From Skermanella mucosa (GTDB taxonomy: Bacteria > Pseudomonadota > Alphaproteobacteria > Azospirillales > Azospirillaceae), in contig NZ_CP086107.1 of the NCBI RefSeq assembly GCF_016765655.2, positions 372,001-436,000 on the forward strand: DNA of 64,000 bases. The letters are read 5' to 3'. The position numbers and the translations under genes were made by a program. Below the pieces are notes generated by a model that worked only from the letters and a program-made list of their open reading frames with translations, ran no database searches and was not told the origin of the DNA. Below, piece by piece: positions 26,005-35,433 of the stretch (position 1 is the first letter of the stretch; every line of letters starts with the position of its first letter).

Positions 26005-26395
26005 CGATCGCCCCGTCGACCTACCCCGCCCATGCCACCCGGCGTACCGACCCGTCCAAGGCGCCGGCCCGCTGGCAAAGCGACGCTGAGCTGAGCGTGG
26101 CTATCCGGCGGATCTGGGATGAGAGCGACCGTGGGTCGCAATATGTTGCCATAAAGTACACCGAGCATCTAGCCGAAGCCGGTGTCGAGCCGTCGGTCGG
26201 CAGCGTCGGCGACTCATATGGAGCTTCAGCTAACACCGAAGGCGGTATCATGCTTTGCTGGAGACCATCAACGGCCTCTACAAGACCGAGGTGATCCGCC
26301 GCCGAGGCCGAAGCACGCTACTATGCTCACATCGAGGACGTCGCAGTGCGGCGTGAGTCAACCAAATCGGCCTCCGGAAATCCCGGCGCGGTTCA
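26005..26395 (+). mobile_element. Internally deleted IS3-family remnant
   Basis: Matches the IS3 element at 59086-60435 in three pieces: from about 59530 to 59642, about 60055 to 60236, and about 60346 to the right end. The second deletion joins two CGCCGAGG octamers present in the full copy, so it probably arose by short-repeat recombination. It ends in the right inverted repeat (read inward TGAACCGCGCCGGGATTTCC). It keeps the same 26-bp insert (26221-26246) as the full copy. It cannot encode a transposase. Confidence 0.8.
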
Positions 26396-26454
26396 GTTCC
26401 GCCGGATCACCACGCGGTACGGGGACTTTGCGGAAGCGCCCTGGTACCGGCCCC

Positions 26455-27387
26455 TCACCAGAGCTTGGCGCGCCACCAGCCGGAGCTTGCCTCCGCCCGC
26501 AGGATGCCGACCGCGATACGTTCCACTTCCCGCGCGGCGCGGGTCAGGGGGCGGCTGTTGGCATGGGCGATGTGGACCGAGCGTTCGACGACGGGTTCCA
26601 CGATGCGCGCGACCGAGAGGGCGGCGCCGGACTCGTCGCCTTCCAGCGCCGCGAGCGACAGGATGGTGTGGCCGGCGCCGCGGCGGACGAGGCGCTTGAT
26701 CTGGCTGAAGGCGTCGATCTCGATCGTCACGTTCAGGCCGATGCCGGCCCGCCGTGCCGACTGTTCGACCAGCGAGCGGAGGCCGTGCTCCCTTCCCGGC
26801 AGGACGAACTTGAGCGATTCCAGCCGGTGGAACGGCGCGTCGCCTCCCTCCGCGATGCCGGCGAGGGAGGCTTCGTCGCGGCCGGCGAGGTAGAGCTCCT
26901 CGGTCAGGAGCTTGGTGCTTTCGATGCCGGAATTGGGCTGCGCGCCGTAGAGAAGGCCGACATCGACCTGCCCCTCCAGCAACCATTGCGCGATGTAGCC
27001 GCTCATGCTCTCGACGACGCGCAATGTCACGTTGGGCAACTCCGCCTGGGTCCGCTCGATCAGGGGAACGGCCAGGATCGTCACCAGCGAGGTCGGGATC
27101 GCGAAGGTCACGCGGCCGACCGGGTTGTCGGAGCGTGACCGGAGGCTTTCCCGCGCGTCGTCGGCGGACTTGAGGATCAGCCGGGCATGGCGGATCAGCT
27201 CCTGCCCCTCGCTGGTCGCCACGACGCCGCGGGCGGAGCGTTCGAACAGGACGACGCCGAACTCCTCCTCCAGGTTCCGCAGGTGGGTGCTGATCGACGG
27301 CTGGGCCACGCGCAGCGCCTGCGATGCCTTGAGGATGGAGCCATGTTCCGCGATCGCGATAATGTACCTGAGTTGGCGAAGATCCAT
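26455..27387 (-). CDS. LysR-family transcriptional regulator
   Basis: A 310-residue LysR protein of the Nac/CynR-like group. The helix-turn-helix is MDLRQLRYIIAIAEHGSI to LRVAQPSISTHLRNLEEEFG, and the effector domain begins near GRVTFAIPTSLVTILAVPL. It follows the CitE-like lyase gene on the same strand with a 41-bp gap and so may be cotranscribed with the catabolic cluster at 27.4-35.1 kb, which it likely regulates. The ligand is unknown. Confidence 0.88.
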   Translation of the reverse strand: MDLRQLRYIIAIAEHGSILKASQALRVAQPSISTHLRNLEEEFGVVLFERSARGVVATSEGQELIRHARLILKSADDARESLRSRSDNPVGRVTFAIPTSLVTILAVPLIERTQAELPNVTLRVVESMSGYIAQWLLEGQVDVGLLYGAQPNSGIESTKLLTEELYLAGRDEASLAGIAEGGDAPFHRLESLKFVLPGREHGLRSLVEQSARRAGIGLNVTIEIDAFSQIKRLVRRGAGHTILSLAALEGDESGAALSVARIVEPVVERSVHIAHANSRPLTRAAREVERIAVGILRAEASSGWWRAKLW

Positions 27388-27428
27388 CTGCGGCGGCGGC
27401 GTCCTTCGGGTAGCCGGTCGAATCCGAC

Positions 27429-28355
27429 CTAATCTGGCGGGCGGGCGGTCCCCCTGTCCACGGCTAATGCGGATATCGCCCGGTGCCGGGCCAGCACCGC
27501 CCGCGCCTGGTCGACCACGGGAAGGTCGAGCATGCGGCCCTTGTGGCGGACGGCTCCCCTGCCCTCGCGCAGGCCGGCTTCGAAGGCCGCGATGACCTCC
27601 TCCGCGTCCTGGACCTCCTTGGCGGAGGGGGCGAAGGCCTCGTTGAGGATCGCCACCTGATCGGGGTGGATGCAGAAGCCGCCCTCGAAGCCCAGCCGGC
27701 GCGCCTCCTCGATGACGCGGCGGAACCGGTCCAGGTCGGTGTAGTCCGCCACCGAGCCGACATAGCCGATCGGCAGGCAGCCGGCCGCCCGCGCCGCCGC
27801 CACCGCCATGACGTTGGGGACGTAGAGGCTTCGGTCGTCGGGCACCATGCCCATCGACACCGCCAGATCCTCGGCGCCGACCGTGATGCCGAGGACGCGC
27901 GGGGATGCTGCGATGGCGCGCATCTCGCCCAGGCCGTCGGCGGTCTCGATCATCGCGACGAGGCCGGTGTGGCCCCGGGGCAGGCCGCGCTCGAACTCCA
28001 GCTCGTCCAGGATCTCGCCGACGGCGCGGATGTGGCTGGCGTCCGGCACCTTGGGCAGCGTCAGCGCCATGACCTCGGCGCAGACGCTGGACTCGATGTC
28101 GGCGACGGCTTGGCGCCACGGCCGGTTGATCCGGACCACGACCTGGACGCCCTCGCGGGCCAGGCGGGCGGCGGCGGCGCGGACCATGCCGCGGGCCTCG
28201 GCCTTCTGGTCGGGCGGGATGCTGTCCTCCAGGTCGAGCTGGATGACGTCGGCGCCCCGCCTGGGAGCGCCGGCGAGGAACCGTTCGTTGTTGACGGGGA
28301 CGAACAGCATCGACCGCCAGATGGGCAGCGTCTTGTTGGACAAGGTCCGGGTCAT
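27429..28355 (-). CDS. HpcH/HpaI-CitE family acyl-CoA lyase
   Basis: A 308-residue CitE-like (beta/alpha)8 lyase, the family that cleaves malyl-, citramalyl- or citryl-thioesters. Marks: RSMLFVPVNNERFLAGAPRR, the Mg-binding QLDLEDSIPPDQKAEAR, VRINRPW, and GLVAMIETADGLGE carrying the second metal-binding Glu. FEGGFCIHPDQVAILNEAF is the C-terminal family tail. The start overlaps the CoA-transferase stop by 4 bases (ATGA). Coupling to a CoA-transferase implies that the acid is first activated to a CoA ester and then split, usually to acetyl- or propionyl-CoA plus an oxoacid. Confidence 0.88.
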   Translation of the reverse strand: MTRTLSNKTLPIWRSMLFVPVNNERFLAGAPRRGADVIQLDLEDSIPPDQKAEARGMVRAAAARLAREGVQVVVRINRPWRQAVADIESSVCAEVMALTLPKVPDASHIRAVGEILDELEFERGLPRGHTGLVAMIETADGLGEMRAIAASPRVLGITVGAEDLAVSMGMVPDDRSLYVPNVMAVAAARAAGCLPIGYVGSVADYTDLDRFRRVIEEARRLGFEGGFCIHPDQVAILNEAFAPSAKEVQDAEEVIAAFEAGLREGRGAVRHKGRMLDLPVVDQARAVLARHRAISALAVDRGTARPPD

Positions 28356-29548
28356 GCCGGCATCTCCCGTTCATGTGCCGCCGTCGCGACCCCGAGTTCC
28401 GCCAGGATCTCGGCGTTGTGCTGGCCGAGGCGCGGCGCCGGGCGGCGCATGCCGCCGGGCGTGCCGGACATCCGGGGAATGACGTTGTGCATGGGAAGCG
28501 TTCCCATGTCCTCGTCCGGCAGCTCGACGATGACCCCGCGGCCGCGGACGAAGGGGTGGTCGACCAAGTCGGCGATCGAGCAGACGGGACCGACGGTCAC
28601 GCCCGCCGCCTCGAACAGGTCCAGGTTCTGCTCCTGGGTGCGGGTGGCGATGACGGCGCCGATGATCAGGTCCAGCTCGTCCCGGTTTCGGACGCGGTCG
28701 TCGTTGGTCCGGAACCGGGGATCGGCGATCAGCTCGGGGTGGCCGATGGTGGTGAAGATCCGCTCGGCCATGGACTGCATGGAGCCGGACATCGCCACGT
28801 ACTTGCCGTCGGAGCAGACATAGACGTTGCGCGGCGCCGTATGGGTCGACTGGTTGCCGGCCCGGTTGGACGGCACGCCGGTCAATCGGTACTGCGCGGC
28901 CTCCGCCCCGATCATGGAGAAGATCGGCTCGAACAGGGACAGGTCGATCACCTGCCCGCCCTTCTCGCCCCGGACCGCGTGGCGGAGTGCGGCCAGCACG
29001 GCCGACGAGCCGTAGAGCCCCGCGACCATGTCGGCCATCGCCAGCGGCGGCAGGACCGGCGGGCGGTCGGGATAGCCGTTGAGGTGGGCATAGCCCGACA
29101 TCGCCTCGACCAGCGTCCCGAAGCCGGGCCGCTTGGCATAGGGGCCGGTCTGGCCCCAGCCGGAGATGCGGAGGATGACCAGGCCGGGATTGCGCCGATG
29201 CAGCGCGTCCGGCCCGAGGCCCCAGCGCTCCAGCGTGCCGGGAACGAAGTTCTCCACGACGACGTCGGCGGTCTCGACCAGGCGCAGCAGGATGTCCTTG
29301 CCGGACTCGGTCTTGATGTCGAGCGCCATGCTGCGCTTGTTGCGGGAATAGACCTTCCAATAGATCTCGACGCCCTCTACCCGCCAGTTGCGCAGGTCGT
29401 CGCCCTTTTGCGGATATTCCACCTTGATCACGTCGGCCCCCTGGTCGGCCAGCACGTGGGTCACCATGTTGCCGGCGACCAGCCTGGACAGGTCGAGTAT
29501 CCTCACCCCATCCAAGGGGCCGCGGCTGTTCTCGTCGTATTGCGGCAT
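28352..29548 (-). CDS. CaiB/BaiF family CoA-transferase
   Basis: A 398-residue class III CoA-transferase. GPLDGVRILDLSRLVAGNM starts the fold, YPQKGDDLRNW and SRNKRSMALDIKTESGK are typical, and a conserved Asp lies in LAMADMVAGLYGSSA, at the position of the catalytic Asp in formyl-CoA transferase. It moves CoA between short dicarboxylates or hydroxyacids. It overlaps the lyase gene (ATGA), and the alcohol dehydrogenase gene ends 26 bp upstream. Substrate likely the imported or oxidised acid of this cluster. Confidence 0.9.
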   Translation of the reverse strand: MPQYDENSRGPLDGVRILDLSRLVAGNMVTHVLADQGADVIKVEYPQKGDDLRNWRVEGVEIYWKVYSRNKRSMALDIKTESGKDILLRLVETADVVVENFVPGTLERWGLGPDALHRRNPGLVILRISGWGQTGPYAKRPGFGTLVEAMSGYAHLNGYPDRPPVLPPLAMADMVAGLYGSSAVLAALRHAVRGEKGGQVIDLSLFEPIFSMIGAEAAQYRLTGVPSNRAGNQSTHTAPRNVYVCSDGKYVAMSGSMQSMAERIFTTIGHPELIADPRFRTNDDRVRNRDELDLIIGAVIATRTQEQNLDLFEAAGVTVGPVCSIADLVDHPFVRGRGVIVELPDEDMGTLPMHNVIPRMSGTPGGMRRPAPRLGQHNAEILAELGVATAAHEREMPA

Positions 29549-29574
29549 CTGTCGCGTTCCAGTCGGATGGGTGG

Positions 29575-30684
29575 TCAGATCTCGATGACGGGCTTGATTT
29601 CCTCGAACTTCCGCATCCGCTCCAAGGCGGTGTTGACCTCGTCCAGGCGGAAGCGGCCGGTGATCATGCGGTCGAACGGGATCGTCTTCTGGTGGCGCTG
29701 GACGAACTGCAACGCTTTCCAATAGCTGGCGGCATCGCCCGAGAAGGAGCCGATGACCTGGAGGTTCTTCTTGACGATCGTCGACGGCTTGATCTCGGTG
29801 CCGGCGTCGCCCAGTTGGCCGACGACCAGATAGCGGCCGCCCTTGCGGGCGATCTCCAACCCCTCGGAGAACGCGCCGGGATGGCCGGTGAACTCCATGA
29901 CGATGTCGGCGCCGCGCCCGTCGGACAGCTCGCGCACCCTGTCGGCGCGCTCCGCCGGGGAGGTCGTCTCGACCGGGACGACCTCGTCCGCGCCGAAGGC
30001 CAGCGCCATGTCGAGCCGGGCCGAGGGGCCGCCGATCACGATGACCCGCCTGGCGCCGCCGACCTTGGCGACCGCCGCCGCGAGCAGGCCCAGCGGTCCG
30101 GCGCCCTGGATCGCCACCGTATCGGTCGGCGCTATCGTCCCCAGCTGCGACGTGGCGTTCATAACAGAGCGGAAGGCGCAGCTGCACAGGCTTGCGAGAT
30201 CGTTGGGAACGTCGTCCGGCACGCGGATGCGGCCCGATTCCGGCAGGACGTAGCCGTATTCCGAGAAGCCGCCCATCAGGAACGGCGGCTTCTCCATCGA
30301 CTCGTACATATAGGCCTTGCGGTTGTCGCACAGCGTCGGCTGGCGGGCGACGGTGCAGTAGAAGCATGAGCCGCAGGCGGTGTGGGTATAGACGATCCGG
30401 TCGCCGACGCGGAGCGGGTTGCCGATGCTGTCGCGGTCGGAGCCGGAGCCCAGCGCCACGATCCGGCCGACCATCTCGTGGCCGATGATGATGGGTAGGT
30501 CGACCTTGAGCGACAGCGTGCCGCGCGACAGGTGGACGTCGGTGCCGCAGACGGAGCAGGTCTCGATCCGGGCCAGGATGGCGCCGGGCTCGATCTCGCG
30601 CGGGACCGGCACGTCCTCGATCCGGAGCGGCTCGCCGAACTGGCGCAGGACAGCGGCGCGGGAGCTGGTGGGAAGGGCGGTCAT
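29575..30684 (-). CDS. Zinc-dependent alcohol dehydrogenase (MDR family)
   Basis: A 369-residue medium-chain dehydrogenase. Catalytic zinc ligands: Cys in TCSVCGTDVHL, His-Glu in IIGHEMVGR. Structural zinc: CGSCFYCTVARQPTLC. The NAD(P) site is AIQGAGPLGLLAAAVAK. The C-terminal half resembles threonine/sorbitol dehydrogenase relatives. It oxidises a secondary or primary alcohol. It follows the TRAP permease by 14 bp and precedes the CoA-transferase, so its product probably feeds aldehyde dehydrogenase (33643) or the CoA-transferase. Confidence 0.9.
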   Translation of the reverse strand: MTALPTSSRAAVLRQFGEPLRIEDVPVPREIEPGAILARIETCSVCGTDVHLSRGTLSLKVDLPIIIGHEMVGRIVALGSGSDRDSIGNPLRVGDRIVYTHTACGSCFYCTVARQPTLCDNRKAYMYESMEKPPFLMGGFSEYGYVLPESGRIRVPDDVPNDLASLCSCAFRSVMNATSQLGTIAPTDTVAIQGAGPLGLLAAAVAKVGGARRVIVIGGPSARLDMALAFGADEVVPVETTSPAERADRVRELSDGRGADIVMEFTGHPGAFSEGLEIARKGGRYLVVGQLGDAGTEIKPSTIVKKNLQVIGSFSGDAASYWKALQFVQRHQKTIPFDRMITGRFRLDEVNTALERMRKFEEIKPVIEI

Positions 30685-30698
30685 GGGATGTCTCCGGA

Positions 30699-31973
30699 TC
30701 AGAAAACGCGGTACCAGAGCGGCAGCGCGGGAATGTAGGTGATGGCGGCCAGCGTCAGCAGCGTCGCCAGCAGGAACCAGCCGAAATACGGCGCCATCTC
30801 GAGCAGGCCGGCCCCGGTCGTCCGCGCCGCCACGTAGAGGTTGGCGGCGAGCGGCGGCGTCAGCAGACCGATCTCGATGTTGGTCACCAGGATGATGCCG
30901 AAATGGACCGGGTCGATGCCGAACCGGTCGGCGGCGGGCGCCAGCAGCGGTCCCATCAGCAGCACGGCGGCGTTGGTCTCCATGAACATGCCGACCAGCA
31001 GCAGGACGAGGTTGACCATGGCCAGGAAGACCAGCGGGCTGTCGGTCACGCTGACGGCGAAGCTGGCGATGTCCTGCGGGATCTGCGCCAGGACCAGCGC
31101 CCGGTTGAAGATGGCGGTGAAGGCGATGATCGTCAGGATCGCGGCTGCGGTCCGCGCCGTGGTGCTGAACACCCCCGGCAACTCGTCCGTCCGCAGCGTC
31201 CGCTGGAGCAGCGTCACGACGATGGTGTAGAGCGCCGCTACCGCCGCCGCCTCCGTCGGGGTGAACAGGCCGCTGTAGATGCCGCCCAGCACCAGGACCG
31301 GCAGGAACAGCGACGAGGCGGTGCGGAGATGGTGGCGGCCGCGCGACAGCGTCCGCCCGGTCTCGGGCGCGGCGCCTTCCCGGCCACCCGCCAGGGCGCG
31401 GCGCGCCAGCATCGCGTGGGTCGCGAAGAAGGCGCAGGCCATCACCAGGCCCGGCAGGAGCGTTGCCAGGAACAGCTCCGTGATCGACACGCCGACGATC
31501 GAGCCGTAGAGGATCAGCGGGATCGACGGCGGGATCAGCACGCCGAGCAGGCCGGCCGCCGCGACGAGGGAGGCGATGTAGCCGCGCCGGTAGCCGCGCC
31601 GCTCCATCTCCGGCCCGACCGTGCCGCCGATGGCGGCGACCGTCGCGACCGAGGATCCGGTGATGGCGCCCATCAGCGCGCTGGCACCGATCGCGATATG
31701 GCCCAGCCGGGCCGGCAGGCGCCGAAGCAGCAGGTCGCAGAAGGCCGTCAGGCTTTCCGCCAGGCCGCCCCGGTTCATGACCTCGCCGACCAGCAGGAAC
31801 AGCGGGATCGCCAGCAGCGGGAAGCTCATGACGCTGTCGTAGGGAACCGAACCCAGGCTGTCCAACCACAGGTCGAAGGTCTCGACGTTCAGCAGCACGA
31901 CCAGCGCGAAGGCGACGCCGATCGGGGCGCCGATCAGCAGCAGCATCGCCAGGCCGAAGATGATCGGCGTCAT
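30699..31973 (-). CDS. TRAP transporter large permease (DctM family)
   Basis: A 424-residue multi-span permease. Diagnostic blocks are SFPLLAIPLFLLVGEVMNRGG, ALMGAITGSSVATVAAIGGTV and IPPSIPLILYGSIVGVSITEL. Its start shares ATGA with the dctQ stop. Together with DctQ (31970-32557) and DctP (32557-33573) it makes a complete TRAP system inside the catabolic operon. Confidence 0.92.
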   Translation of the reverse strand: MTPIIFGLAMLLLIGAPIGVAFALVVLLNVETFDLWLDSLGSVPYDSVMSFPLLAIPLFLLVGEVMNRGGLAESLTAFCDLLLRRLPARLGHIAIGASALMGAITGSSVATVAAIGGTVGPEMERRGYRRGYIASLVAAAGLLGVLIPPSIPLILYGSIVGVSITELFLATLLPGLVMACAFFATHAMLARRALAGGREGAAPETGRTLSRGRHHLRTASSLFLPVLVLGGIYSGLFTPTEAAAVAALYTIVVTLLQRTLRTDELPGVFSTTARTAAAILTIIAFTAIFNRALVLAQIPQDIASFAVSVTDSPLVFLAMVNLVLLLVGMFMETNAAVLLMGPLLAPAADRFGIDPVHFGIILVTNIEIGLLTPPLAANLYVAARTTGAGLLEMAPYFGWFLLATLLTLAAITYIPALPLWYRVF

Positions 31974-32557
31974 GACAATTCTCCGGAATTCGGCAAGCCC
32001 GGATGGGGCTGGCCGGTGACCAGGCGGTAGAGGTCGGCCAGCGCGTGGAGGATCATCAGGGCGCTGCCCAGGACCATGAACCCGGCCGGCACCGCCACGG
32101 GCGTGCCCAGGTCGATCAGGTTCTCGTTGGACTCATACGCGTAGGCGAAGAATTCCCACGCGACGTAGAGGAAGATGCCGGCGAACAGCAGTTGTGACAG
32201 CATGGCGCCCGCGTGGGCGATCGAGCGCAGCAGTTTCGAGGGAAGCTGCTGGGCGATCTCGACGCTGATATGGGCGCGGGCGTAGGTGCAGAGCGCTGCG
32301 CCGACGAAGGTCAGCGGGGCCATGGCGACGATGCCAAGCTCGCTCACGTTCGGGACCGGCAGTTCGAAATAGCGCGCGACGACGCTGAACACGATGGTGG
32401 CGAGCATCACCACGATGGAGGCCCCGGCGATGAACGCCTCCACCCGGTAGATCCCCCGTTCGACCCGGTCGAGCGCCGAGGACCCTGGACCCGGCGCCAC
32501 CCCGACTCCAGGTTCCATCTGGGTTCGGTCCATCTGGATTCGCTCCGCCATGGACAT
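31970..32557 (-). CDS. TRAP transporter small permease (DctQ family)
   Basis: A 195-residue protein, longer than usual because of an N-terminal hydrophilic stretch of about 35 residues before the first of four membrane helices (AFIAGASIVVMLATIVFSVV). Marks include LPVPNVSELGIVAMAPLTFVG. The ATG at 32557 overlaps the dctP stop in TGATG, so no attenuator separates binding protein and permeases here, in contrast to the TRAP operon at 18.9-21.7 kb. Confidence 0.88.
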   Translation of the reverse strand: MSMAERIQMDRTQMEPGVGVAPGPGSSALDRVERGIYRVEAFIAGASIVVMLATIVFSVVARYFELPVPNVSELGIVAMAPLTFVGAALCTYARAHISVEIAQQLPSKLLRSIAHAGAMLSQLLFAGIFLYVAWEFFAYAYESNENLIDLGTPVAVPAGFMVLGSALMILHALADLYRLVTGQPHPGLPNSGELS

Positions 32558-33573
32558 CAGTCCAGATCCGCGATCTCGGCGCGCAGCAGCTTGACCCGCT
32601 CCTCTCCATAGATCTTGCCCAGGCCGTCCCACTGCGCCCGGCCGAACTCGGCGAACTCCTTGAGGGTCTCGGGCGACAGCTCGGTGACCTGGACGCCGCC
32701 GGCCGCGATCTTGGCGAGGAATTCCTTGTTGAGCGCCCGGTTGTTCTCGATCTGCTTGCGGCTGACCTCCGCCGCCGTGTCGCGGACCATGGCGCGCTGC
32801 TCGTCGCTGAGGCGGCTCCAGAAGCGGTCGCCGGCGACGATGGTGCCCATGGCGTAGACGTGGTTGGTCGTCGTCATGAACTTCTGGGCTTCGAACAGGC
32901 GCGAGTTGTAGGTGATGCTCGGCCCGTTGTCCTGGCCGTCGACCGTGCCCTGCTGGAGGGCGGTGAACAGTTCCGGGAAAGGCATCGTGATCGGCTGGGA
33001 GCCCGCGGCGGCGAAGAAGCCCTTGATGCCGGCGGAGCCGGGCACCCGCAGCTTGAGGCCCTGGAGATCGGCGATCTTCTCGACCGCCCGGCGCGAGTTG
33101 GTGACTGAGCGGAACTCCAGCTCGAAGAAGCCCAGCGTCTCCATCTTGTGCTTGCGCAGCGTTTCCCGCAGCGTCTTCTGGAGGATGCCGTTCTCGTTGT
33201 AGAAGATCTTGTCGGCCTGCGCGAAGTCGTTGACGATGTACGGCAGGTAGTGGATGTCGAGCAGGGGGTCCAGGCCGGTCAGCGAGCCGGGATTAAGGAA
33301 CGCCAGTTCCAGCGACCCCCGCGCCAGTTCGCGGCCCAGCGTCTCGTCGCCGCCGAGCTGGCTGTTGGGGAACACCGAGATGTCGATCTCGCCGTTCGAC
33401 CGCTCCTTGATCAGGCGGGCGAATTCCTGGCTGGCCTGATCGACCGGGCTGTTGGTGGCGAAGACGTGGCCCAGACGGCCCCGCATCTCGCGGGCCTCCG
33501 CCGACATGGCATTGAAGGCCGCGAAAGCGAGCGCGCAGGCGCAGGCAGTGAACAGGGCGCGACGGGACAACAT
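32557..33573 (-). CDS. TRAP transporter substrate-binding protein (DctP family)
   Basis: A 338-residue periplasmic protein; the signal peptide begins MLSRRALFTACACALAFAAF and carries an RR pair, but no full Tat consensus, so Sec export is more likely. DctP marks: VEKIADLQGLKLRVPGSAGI with the ligand-binding Arg, and ALQQGTVDGQDNGPSITYNS. Ribosome-binding site GGGGAGGATC precedes the ATG. The aldehyde dehydrogenase gene lies 69 bp upstream on the same strand. Its ligand presumably is the substrate of the neighbouring dehydrogenases and CoA enzymes. Confidence 0.9.
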   Translation of the reverse strand: MLSRRALFTACACALAFAAFNAMSAEAREMRGRLGHVFATNSPVDQASQEFARLIKERSNGEIDISVFPNSQLGGDETLGRELARGSLELAFLNPGSLTGLDPLLDIHYLPYIVNDFAQADKIFYNENGILQKTLRETLRKHKMETLGFFELEFRSVTNSRRAVEKIADLQGLKLRVPGSAGIKGFFAAAGSQPITMPFPELFTALQQGTVDGQDNGPSITYNSRLFEAQKFMTTTNHVYAMGTIVAGDRFWSRLSDEQRAMVRDTAAEVSRKQIENNRALNKEFLAKIAAGGVQVTELSPETLKEFAEFGRAQWDGLGKIYGEERVKLLRAEIADLD

Positions 33574-33642
33574 GGGCGATCCTCCCCTTGGGATTACGGT
33601 TGATTATTGTTGCTTGGTCTTTACTGGTGGCCTGACGGGCGC

Positions 33643-35082
33643 TCAGCCGTGCTTGAGGACGACGGTCTTCGCAACGGTGAACTCGCGCAGCGCCTCGAAG
33701 CCCTTCTCTCGGCCATGGCCGCTCTTCTTGACGCCGCCGAACGGCAGTTCGATGCCGCCGCCGGCACCGTAGGCGTTGACGAAGACCTGTCCGGCCCGCA
33801 CCGCGCGCGCCAGGCGCAACTGGCGGGCACCGTCCCTGGTCCAGATGCCGGCGACCAGCCCGAAGTCGGTCCCGTTGGCGATCCGGATCGCGTCGGCCTC
33901 GTCGTCGAACGGGATGGCGGACAGCACCGGCCCGAAGACCTCCTCGCAGGCCAGCGGGTGCTTGAGCGGCACGGGGCCGAACAGCGTCGGCTTGACGTAG
34001 TAGCCGCCGTCGGGAGCGCCCTCGGTGATGACCCCCTCGGCGATGACCGGGACGCCGTCGGACTTGGCCCGGGCCAGGAAGCCCCGGACGCGGTCGAGCT
34101 GACCGGCGCTGATCACGGGACCGCAATCCAGGTCGTCGCCATGGGGACCGACGCGGACCGCCGCGACACGACGGGCGAGATCGGCGATGAAGGTGTCGAA
34201 GATCGAGCGCTGCACCAGCACGCGGCTGCCGGCGGAGCAGGTCTGCCCGGCGTTCTGGACGATGGCGTTGACGATGCTCTCGATCGCCAGACGCTGGTCG
34301 GCGTCCTCGAACACGATCTGCGGCGACTTGCCGCCGAGCTCCAGGACGCAGGGAACGTGGTGTTCCGCCGCCGCCTTCTGGACCAGCGTGCCGACCTCTG
34401 GCGAGCCGGTGAAGGACAGGAAATCGATGCCGGGATGGGCGGCCAGCGCTGCGCCGGCTTCCTCGCCGTAGCCGGTCACGACGTTGATGGTGCCGGGCGG
34501 GAAGCCGATCTCCATGGCGATCTCGGCCAGCCGGATGCAGGACAGGCAGGCCTCCTCGGCCGGCTTGAGCACCGCGGCGTTGCCGGCGGCCAGGCTGGGG
34601 CCGAGCGTGCGGCCGAACATCTGGGCGGGGTAGTTCCACGGGATGATGTGGCCGGTCACGCCGCGCGGCTCGCGCAGGATCATGACGGTGTAGCCATCGA
34701 GGAACGGGATGGTGTCGCCGTGGATCTTGTCGGCGGCGCCGCCGTAGAATTCGAAATACCGGGCGGCGTTGACGATGTCGGCGCGGGCCTGCTTGAGCGG
34801 CTTGCCGGTGTCGCTCGCCTCGATCTGGGCCAGTTCCTCGGCATTCTCCAGGATCCGCTGGCCGAGACGGGTCAAGAGGCGGCCCCGCTCCAGCGCCGGG
34901 GTCTGGCCCCAGCCGCCCTCGAAAGCGCGGCGGGCGGCGCGGACGGCATTGTCGATATCCTCGGCGGTGCCGCGGGCGATGCGGGAAATCTCCTTTCCGT
35001 CGCTCGGGCTCAGCATCGGAATTGTCTGGCCATCCGACCCTGAAGACCAATTGTTATTAATGAGAATCTGGTCGAAAGGCAT
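33643..35082 (-). CDS. Aldehyde dehydrogenase
   Basis: A 479-residue NAD(P)-dependent aldehyde dehydrogenase. Active-site features: VTGHIIPWNYPAQMFG (with the Asn that stabilises the thiohemiacetal), catalytic Glu in VLELGGKSPQIVFED and catalytic Cys in QNAGQTCSAGSRVLVQ. The C-terminal block LPFGGVKKSGHGREKG completes the family pattern. AGGAGAGTGAGG lies before the ATG. As the first gene of the minus-strand unit it probably oxidises an aldehyde from the zinc alcohol dehydrogenase to a carboxylate. A 120-bp piece is duplicated as a fragment at 24212-24332. Confidence 0.92.
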   Translation of the reverse strand: MPFDQILINNNWSSGSDGQTIPMLSPSDGKEISRIARGTAEDIDNAVRAARRAFEGGWGQTPALERGRLLTRLGQRILENAEELAQIEASDTGKPLKQARADIVNAARYFEFYGGAADKIHGDTIPFLDGYTVMILREPRGVTGHIIPWNYPAQMFGRTLGPSLAAGNAAVLKPAEEACLSCIRLAEIAMEIGFPPGTINVVTGYGEEAGAALAAHPGIDFLSFTGSPEVGTLVQKAAAEHHVPCVLELGGKSPQIVFEDADQRLAIESIVNAIVQNAGQTCSAGSRVLVQRSIFDTFIADLARRVAAVRVGPHGDDLDCGPVISAGQLDRVRGFLARAKSDGVPVIAEGVITEGAPDGGYYVKPTLFGPVPLKHPLACEEVFGPVLSAIPFDDEADAIRIANGTDFGLVAGIWTRDGARQLRLARAVRAGQVFVNAYGAGGGIELPFGGVKKSGHGREKGFEALREFTVAKTVVLKHG

Positions 35083-35433
35083 GTTCCCTCACTCTCCTGG
35101 TGCGCAGTCCAGAGATTTTCATTGAGCTGAAACGGGTTTATTGGCCGGTTTTACTGAGGATGATCAGTCATACCACCGGAAATGGCGTATCGAGCCGCCT
35201 CCATCTCCCCCTGCCGCATTCTTATTCTTGGTGGTCTTGAGAATAGACGTGCCCAGGATACGTGGGAAATACCGATTAACGAAGGTTGATATCGGAATAA
35301 GCTATAGCTTGGATCCGGGGCCGCGGACGGGGCTATAGCTGCGCGGCGGTGGCGGGAGCCTGCGCCTCGTCGGTCTGCGGCTCCTCGGCTCCGGAGGCTG
35401 CCGTTCTCCCGGTTCTCCGTCGTGGGGAGCGAG
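35083..35433. other. Intergenic promoter region, no gene
   Basis: 351 bp upstream of the aldehyde dehydrogenase gene with a lower GC content than its surroundings. It holds a perfect palindrome AAGCTATAGCTT at 35299-35310 and a second GGCTATAGCT at 35331-35340; these could be regulator sites. No coding frame is supported. Confidence 0.45.
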
